Positions 57,335-64,000 of a stretch of 64,000 nucleotides of DNA are shown piece by piece; the first letter of the stretch is position 1, and every line of letters begins with the position of its first letter. The DNA comes from Anarhynchus alexandrinus. Taxonomy: Eukaryota > Chordata > Aves > Charadriiformes > Charadriidae. The notes below the pieces were generated by a model that saw only the letters and a program-made list of their open reading frames with translations, searched no databases and had not been told where the DNA came from. The translations under genes and the position numbers were made by a program. The stretch lies in assembly GCA_008711295.1 (NCBI GenBank), contig VUYV01000120.1, positions 1,129,468 through 1,193,467 on the forward strand, in the 5' to 3' direction.

Positions 57335-60300
57335 CTGCCATGGCACGCTGTGCAAGGAAGGAGAGGACAGTCCAGCCTATGGGGTGCCAGCTTGCACTTT
57401 AGGATGCTGTCACCTTTGGCCGTGTCTCTGGCAATCAGCATCCCCTCTGGTCCTCTCCACCCCAGGAGGTTGTCCTATGTGTTTTGCATGGGGAGAGGGC
57501 TTCCGGGCAGGGGCTGTCCTTCTAGAGAGGGACTTTCTCCATTACCCATCTCTCAGGTGCCCCCACCTCTTGCAAGAGTTGTGCTGGAGACATCTGGGCT
57601 CAACAAAAGACACCCTCCATCCAAAAAAAAATCTCAAACTACTGCTGATGGTTTTCAGTTGGGCAGCACCTTCTCCACTAAATTAACTGGTGCTTGGCTG
57701 GGTCATCCTGCCTGAACACTCCCCCACCCCAAACCACAGACTAGGGTCCACTGGCTCTCACCTGGACCTAATTAGCACTGGAAGAAAATGAAGAAAATAC
57801 ATTCGAGAAGCCATGTCAGAAACAGGCATTTTTCAAAGGCTCCTTTGCCTACGGGTGTTCAATGAAGAAAGCTGCCACGCTGGAAGAGCAGGCTGTGTGT
57901 CAGGGGACACATCTGCAGCGTGTCCCCCGCTCTCAGCATCACAGTGAGTGGTTCCTATAGCACTCAGTGGTTGAGCTGCGGCGGCGGCAGGGACATGCAT
58001 GCCGCAGGCGTCCCATGCGCTGACTGGCCTTGGCTTAATTTATTTATTTTTTAATAAGTGCATCTCAGCCAGGAAAGTTACTGTTTTGGCTGCTTCGCCC
58101 TTCACCCGTGAGTGTTTTCTTCATCTTCAGGCAGCCACCTGCATGCAGTGCACAAGGGGCTCAGTAAGGAGCAAAAAGCACTGATTTTTTTTTCCATTGC
58201 ATCCTGCACGTTTCCAAGGGGAGACCTGTCCCCTCTGCAAGGGTTCAATGCAGCTCTTATGCACTGGTTCCGCAAAAAAGCAGTAAATAGGGCACAGAAG
58301 CACGCTTTGTGTGCTCTCCTGCCCAAGAAAAGTGTTGTAGAGCAACTAGAGTTTCAAAGCTTCCTCCGATAGGACGTTTCATTCCCTGCGGGATTTTGGG
58401 CACCATGAAGCCTAGCTAACTCAGCAAATGTATTTACTTTTGTGAACTGGAGAGCCACAAGGCAGGAATTCACAGCAACCCCAACTTCTTAGCGCAGAAC
58501 CAATAACATTATGAGCACCTCAGGGCAGCTGTGAACAAGGGCTTCTTTTATAGGCAGGAAAGTGTAATACAAAGTGATTCTCGGCCACAGGAAAAGGGAA
58601 AATCGCCCAGGTAAACGTGCAGTGGGAACTGCAAACTGGATTCTTTCTGAAAAGTTTAATAATTCTGTGCTATTCCGTGAAAGCTTTCCGGTATTGTGAG
58701 TAATAACCCCCTCCCCTGTCCCTACATGTTAAAGTAATTAGATTGGAAAATGCAATGGCTGTAGAATGTATCTATAGCTTTTGTTATTTAGCCGGTGGTT
58801 TTTTTGTTTGTTTCTCTACTCCCATGATGAGTCTAATTGAAATCCAAATGAAATCAGAAAGTAAAATAAATGGTGACAAGCTGGGTGCTCCCTCTGGCTC
58901 TGCGGCCCCACTGACTCCCACATTTTGTTCAAAGACTTCTAGGAAATGTAAAGCCAAATTAGAAAAGCCTTATTATGCCAAGATGCTGCAGGAGATGTTT
59001 GGCTGTTCCTGAGGGACTGGCTCTCCAGACCAGCTCTTTAAGTGTGAGGATTTTCCCTTGCAGCCAGCCTAGCACACTGGCGTTGCTAAATGAAATTACA
59101 CAGGGATCACCAGCGCAAGGAAAAGAAAAAGAAAACCTACTGTTCCCCAGATAAAAGGCTGTAGCATACTGCCTTGTCAGACTGGAAGGAAATTCCAGCT
59201 TATCAGGGAAATAGCAACGTTAGGCTATTTTCTGAAGATTAAGCAACACCAGTGCTACCTTGAATTTAATTAAAGATACATGTAATTGCTTTATATTTTT
59301 CCTAGCTGTTTGACCAGAAAGGAGTTCGGATGTAAAATCAGGTGACTCCTAGAGAGCTGAGAGACACTGGCAATAGTCCTGGCGCTGCTTCCATCCCTGC
59401 AGAGAGGGTAAAAGCAGAGGTCATGTCCCGAAAGGGCCAGTGCTGAACTATCGGGAGGGGGAGCTCTGACCACGCAACCCAGCAGCAACCCGCCTCTGCT
59501 TGCTCCCACATTTCTGCCCGCATCTGCAGTTCCCCCCGGTCCGTATTGGCCCGTGCATTAGCATCCATCCCCATCTCACTCTGCTCTATATACCCGCAGT
59601 AAAGATCTCTGCATCGCTACCATCCGGTCAGGGAAATGAGATCCCCCCCACTTTGGCACTTTCAGGGTTCCGCAGGAGACAGTGCAGAGGGTGGGATTGG
59701 TGCCTGATAAGGGATCCCTTTCCCTGTCACAGCACAAACTGTCAGTCTCTGTGGTTATGGTGTACTGGGGAAGTTTTTCACAAGCAGTTGTTCTTGATGG
59801 AAGTTTTTAAAAATTGCATCTGTAAGGCTGAACAAGATGTGTCTTGCAGAATGCTTTTGACTAAATAAAAAAAATCCAGTTGTTTAAATCAGCATAAAAA
59901 GACTGCAGTGTATATAAGAGTATTTTTAAAATGCATGTCATAAAGAGATACTACAGAAAAAGCAGCTACTGAGGAGTCGCTATCAGCTGCTGGGATCTGG
60001 CTGATCAATTGATATCAATCTTCATGACAGACAAGAACAGGGCAGAAAATGATGAATAGGGATTTTCACCATCATACTAATTCCTGTAGTACCTGATGGC
60101 TTCCCAGTCTCCTAATTAATTTGCCTCATGACCTCCTGAGGTTCCAGGTGCTCTGAAGGGGACCAAAGGCCAACATGACACTTTGGTCTTGAAGCTTTTC
60201 CTTTGGCTTAGATCCCTTTAAAACTAACTCCCAGTGTTTGAGGAGGACCCTGTATCCCTGAGACCTTGTTTGTCTCTGTCTGCATCTGTGTTAGAGGAAA

Positions 60301-62213
60301 ATGAGGCACTTTGGGGATTTTGCTGACATTCATTTGCAGCAGGAGATTTGAGAAACCTCAACAGCCCAACATGTGTAGGTGACTGTGCTTCATTTCTTCT
60401 GACAGTGCTTTTTGTGTTCAGGGCCGTGCTGATTTGGCACTTTCTTGACAGAAAAAACATAACAAAATTTGCCCCAACCTGAAACAATGACACCTTTCCA
60501 AAGTGGGCTGCTTTAGGACCTGTCCATACTGCCATACAAATAGCTGCCTGAGAAAATGAATATAAAAGGGAACTGTGCCAGGGTTAGTTTGAGCCCATCC
60601 TCCTTAAGAATACACATATATTATCTCAGAGTGTATATAGCAAAGAGAAAATGTTGCAAGGTTCACACCTTCGAGGGCTGGGTTGCAGGGAGGATGCCAA
60701 GGGAGGATGGATCCAGCCCTTTCCTGGACCATCCTGGTCTCGTCCAAGACCACCATGCCCAGATGTGCTTCATTCCTTCTGCAAGCTGACATGTGAGTTA
60801 AATGGAGAGGGATGAGATGTATTCATCTCATAAAACTGCTGGGCCCTGAAATAAAGCCCAGCAGGTGAGATGACTGTGAAAAGGAGTTTAAAATATGTTG
60901 CCTGTCCCTGCTCTAGAATATACTTTTAGCTGCAAAATGTTTAGTTTCCTCAACCCCTTTCTAGGCCACAACTTGATTTGCGTTTGCCTGTGCCGGGTTT
61001 TTCTTTTCCAAGTGATTCAGTCATTGTTTCCACTCCAGAAGTTTCTCTGATGGGGAAAACTTTCCATTTCTGAAGCCTTTTCCCTCTCTGTAGATTAAGC
61101 CCTGTCCCAGCCCCTTGTCAATTAGAGGTCTGCGCGTTGAACAATGAACACTCCTAACCAAGATTTAATAAAAACTAAAAGACGTCACAGTGAAAGTAAA
61201 AGCAGCTGGAACCAGGAGGATTTCTTGCATCTCTAAATGCTCTCTTAATGCTGAGGAGTGTTACAAAAGTTGACGCTCTTTTTTGGAAATCGGCACTGGC
61301 TTCTCTCTGGTTCTGGTTGCTGCCAAGAATATCCCCGTAAGCACGTGAGGCCAGTCCCAGCCCTTTAGTTGCTGCTGGAAGTGCCGGGCTCGGTGTAAGA
61401 GCCTGAGGCCAGTGCTGGGGCCTACCTGGCCATCCAGTAGCCGCAACGGCTGCTCACAGAGTTGCAACTTCCCCCTTGAAGCTTTTAAAAATCCAGTGTA
61501 AAATATTGTCAAAATACAAAGCAAAGAGGCTTATTTGGCATGCAGCATCGATTTTTCTCCCCACAGCTGGCTTTGCGTGGTAGTCTGAAATATTACTTGT
61601 AATATTATGAGATCCAAAGTGATCTTCAAATTGATGATGTCCCTTTAAAATTACTTTCAAAAATCCTTTTAAAGTAGATGTCAGAATTTTAATACTGCCC
61701 GCAGAGTTCAGCATGTATCAGTGTCACTGTTCCCGCACAGCTGTAGAAAACCCTCTCCATCTGGACTTGAAAAGATTTGACTTTAAAAAGACAAAACAGC
61801 AACCCCCCGATCATTAACCAGGAACCATTTGCAATAGAGATCTATGAAATTAAAGAGTGCTCGTGTTAAATTACTTCCATGCAATATGTACGACACATTA
61901 GATTTGTTACACTTTGGGAAATCGTGGTATCACTTCTGCTATTACTATGCAGAAATATAAAAATTCCTAGTAAAAGAACACACACACATGAAAAATCAGC
62001 TTCTTGTGGCATTTCTCTTTGAAGCTGCTCTGGCTCCGTGCCAGTGAGCGGTCACAGACTGATCTGCAGCCGCCGTACATGCTCGCCACGTTGCTGGACC
62101 CCATCTGCTAACAGACACGACTGGACTCGATGCCAAAATTTGCATCAGTGTCCTCCTCTCTTTCCTGCTTCTATGATCGGTATGGCATTTTGCAGACCCA
62201 AAAGGATTTTATC
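57335..62213. other. Unique non-coding sequence
   Basis: No gene or transposon is recognised. A GCGGCGGCGG run occurs near 57978-57988 and a small perfect inverted repeat at 61589-61606. Frames such as 59500-59868 and 61261-61524 (-) have no recognisable motif. Confidence 0.5.
61589..61606. repeat. 8-bp-arm inverted repeat
   Basis: AATATTAC, TT, GTAATATT: a perfect short dyad in AT-rich DNA. Confidence 0.8.
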
Positions 62214-62226
62214 TTTTTTTTTTTTT
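62214..62226. repeat. Poly-T run
   Basis: Thirteen T residues. Confidence 0.85.
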
Positions 62227-62888
62227 AATTCTATTTCTTGCTTTCCAGAAAATGCAAATTGTTGCTGTTTTAAGTGCAACAGGTGAGACTGCATTGAGAG
62301 AGCTGCAGTTCAGCACCAAGGGATATTGTGTGTCTGTGAGGGGAAAGCCACCTTCTGGCATCTTGTCCAGCAGCAGTCCTACATCTTGTCCTCAGAGCTT
62401 GCTCTCTCTAGCTAATAGTTTGTCCTGGTTTTGATAGCCATCTGCCTCCTGTTTTGTGCAGGTTATCCAAGGATACGAAGCAGGAGGACTTATCTTAAGT
62501 GCTGGTAGCGTCAAAGACATGTGGGTTATCATCTGAGGCATGAGTTGTGAGCATGAGAAACGGTTGGTTTAAATCAGACACGCAAAACTGTTGAGAAATG
62601 TGGTAAGCCCCTGTGAAGCCTTGCCTCCTCCTCGTCCTCCCACATCCCAGTGCATGCAGGCCCTGTCTCCGTTGCAAAATTGTACAAATAGCCAGGAACC
62701 CAGCTGAAGTGAGGGAGGGGAGAGGGTGAGTCCGCAAGAACATGAAGAAGAAAATGAGGAGGAGTTGATTTTTCTTGACGTCTTCCACAGGCTGACCTTT
62801 GTCTTCAGCTTCTGTGGAGAGATGATCTTATTTATCAGCTCCTTGCAGATTCCTTGTGAGATGCACGCAGAATGGATCCCAAGACTCA
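62227..62888. other. Unique non-coding sequence
   Basis: No gene is recognised between the poly-T run and the TGGA array. Confidence 0.5.
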
Positions 62889-62957
62889 GATGGATGGATA
62901 GAGGGATGGATGGATAGATGGAAGGATGGATGGACAGATGGACAGACACAACTAGAC
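62889..62957. repeat. (TGGA)n/(GATA)n microsatellite
   Basis: About seventeen four-base units, mostly TGGA with TAGA, AGGA and CAGA variants. It is likely polymorphic. Confidence 0.92.
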
Positions 62958-64000
62958 ACACAACATATCCTCTCCTCTCTGTTCTCCCACTTCTCCAATT
63001 TTTCTATACAAATATGCATGCCCTGTCATTTATCACTTCCTTCAGTCCTGACAGCTGATGAGAAAGTGTTGTTTAGGACTCAAGGTCTTTCTTTAGTTTT
63101 CTAATCAAATAATTTACATGTATGAGTTGACACAATAGATGAAGAGCCATAAGTCCCACTGCTTTCTATTATGTGTGATTCTCCTTTGAGTAAATATATA
63201 ATCACAGCCCTAAGTTGTAATAATTATGTAATATTTCTTGATAGGAGCAATTGGAATCTATTGTGTAGGGAAGTAATTACAGCCTACTTTAGTTCCTTTG
63301 TTTCTGAGTGGGTGGCATTTATGGGCAAAAAATTATGCATGCTCAAAAATCTTTATAAAATGTTAGGTTCTCAGGAAGTCTTGGACCTCCTCAGATGTAT
63401 GGGATTTTTAAGGGATAAAAACTTGTCTTTATTTTCTGCAATTCAAAAATGTGTATTCAATTAACCAAGAAACATTTAGTTCTAAGGATGATAGAACATC
63501 AAGGCAAAGGTTTTCCTTGCAAAAAAGGGAAAGTTTATACATTTACACATTCAAATAGGCTTGATGGTTGTGTGCATGTCCCCCCTCACACACACACAAG
63601 ATATGAGCTGCTTTTAAACTGACACCTTAAATATTGATTTTTATCCTGTAGCAACTTCATGTTGGAGGGTTCTTTTTTGTAATTAAATTGTCGACAAAAC
63701 TTTCACACTAGTGACAGTGCAAAAATTGGCTTAAAGGAATAAATTAACAGTAATAGCACAAAAGAAGGAATGTTAAGCAAACTGCTACAACACTGTCTAA
63801 TTCGCTTTTCCGATCGCATCAGTGAAGGTCTGGAAATAACCAGACGCCTTAACATTTATCTAGAAATGATAAAAATTACCATCCTGTCAGATATTCAGTG
63901 GATTTATTAATTACCAACAGAAACTTGAGATGGATGTGTGTTGGTTCAACTACTTAACTGCTCACTGGAGAATGTTTTTAAAGGGATTTCCTGTAGAGGA
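62958..64000. other. Unique AT-rich non-coding sequence
   Basis: No gene is recognised. A short (CA)n run lies near 63584-63597. From 63.1 kb to the end, AT-rich DNA with many TAAT/ATTA cores continues to the window edge, so any element here may extend beyond it. Confidence 0.5.

Noticed and set aside
62856..63019. Frames with repeated Ser-Ile-His-Pro or Trp-Met-Asp residues
   Set aside because: These are translations of the TGGA microsatellite.
1..64000. tRNA, rRNA, snRNA, CRISPR array, bacterial operon or phage genes
   Set aside because: No cloverleaf box A/B pair, rRNA block or regularly spaced identical repeats with unique spacers were seen. The repeats present are vertebrate retroelements.

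Overview
This is eukaryotic, almost certainly avian, nuclear DNA. No complete protein-coding gene can be supported. The clearest evidence for a bird is a young CR1 non-LTR retrotransposon at about 41.6-42.2 kb, which ends in the CR1-type ATTCTATG tandem tail. A solo LTR at about 52.6-53.8 kb reads like the ERVL-type LTRs common in bird assemblies. Older CR1 wrecks on both strands add to this. The long open frames are scattered over all six frames, overlap each other and lack family motifs, as expected for chance frames in moderately GC-rich intergenic or intronic DNA. The assembly has one sized gap (227 N, inside the young CR1) and two single-N positions.

Layout. 0-17.8 kb is unique non-coding sequence with two possible splice-bounded exons: a 14-nt microexon candidate on + near 4.04 kb and an 83-nt candidate on - near 14.9 kb. 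17.8-19.0 kb is an old, rearranged CR1 ORF2 running from the reverse-transcriptase region to near the 3' end. 19.5-26.5 kb is unique sequence with a degraded SINE-like fragment, a 40-bp-period duplication, a palindromic MEF2-type site and an isolated CpG cluster near 24 kb. 26.5-32.1 kb holds two further CR1 3' remnants separated by AT-rich DNA with a 10-bp inverted repeat. 32.1-40.5 kb is unique, with one unrecognised coding-like frame on the - strand near 37.1 kb.

40.5-43.6 kb is AT-rich, homeobox-site-rich sequence that looks like conserved non-coding DNA, split by the young CR1. 47.1-47.7 kb is a minus-strand CR1 remnant. 52.1-52.25 kb is a MIR/CORE-SINE-like remnant, followed by an (ATTT)n microsatellite and the solo LTR. 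53.8-64 kb is unique, with short simple repeats including a (TGGA)n array near 62.9 kb.

The window is best read as intergenic or large-intron DNA of a bird, with stacked transposon insertions of different ages and several candidate regulatory blocks. I found no RNA gene, CRISPR array, operon or recognisable novel system. The most testable items are the microexon candidate, the 83-nt minus-strand exon candidate, the collapsed CR1 gap, the CpG cluster and the internally periodic LTR.
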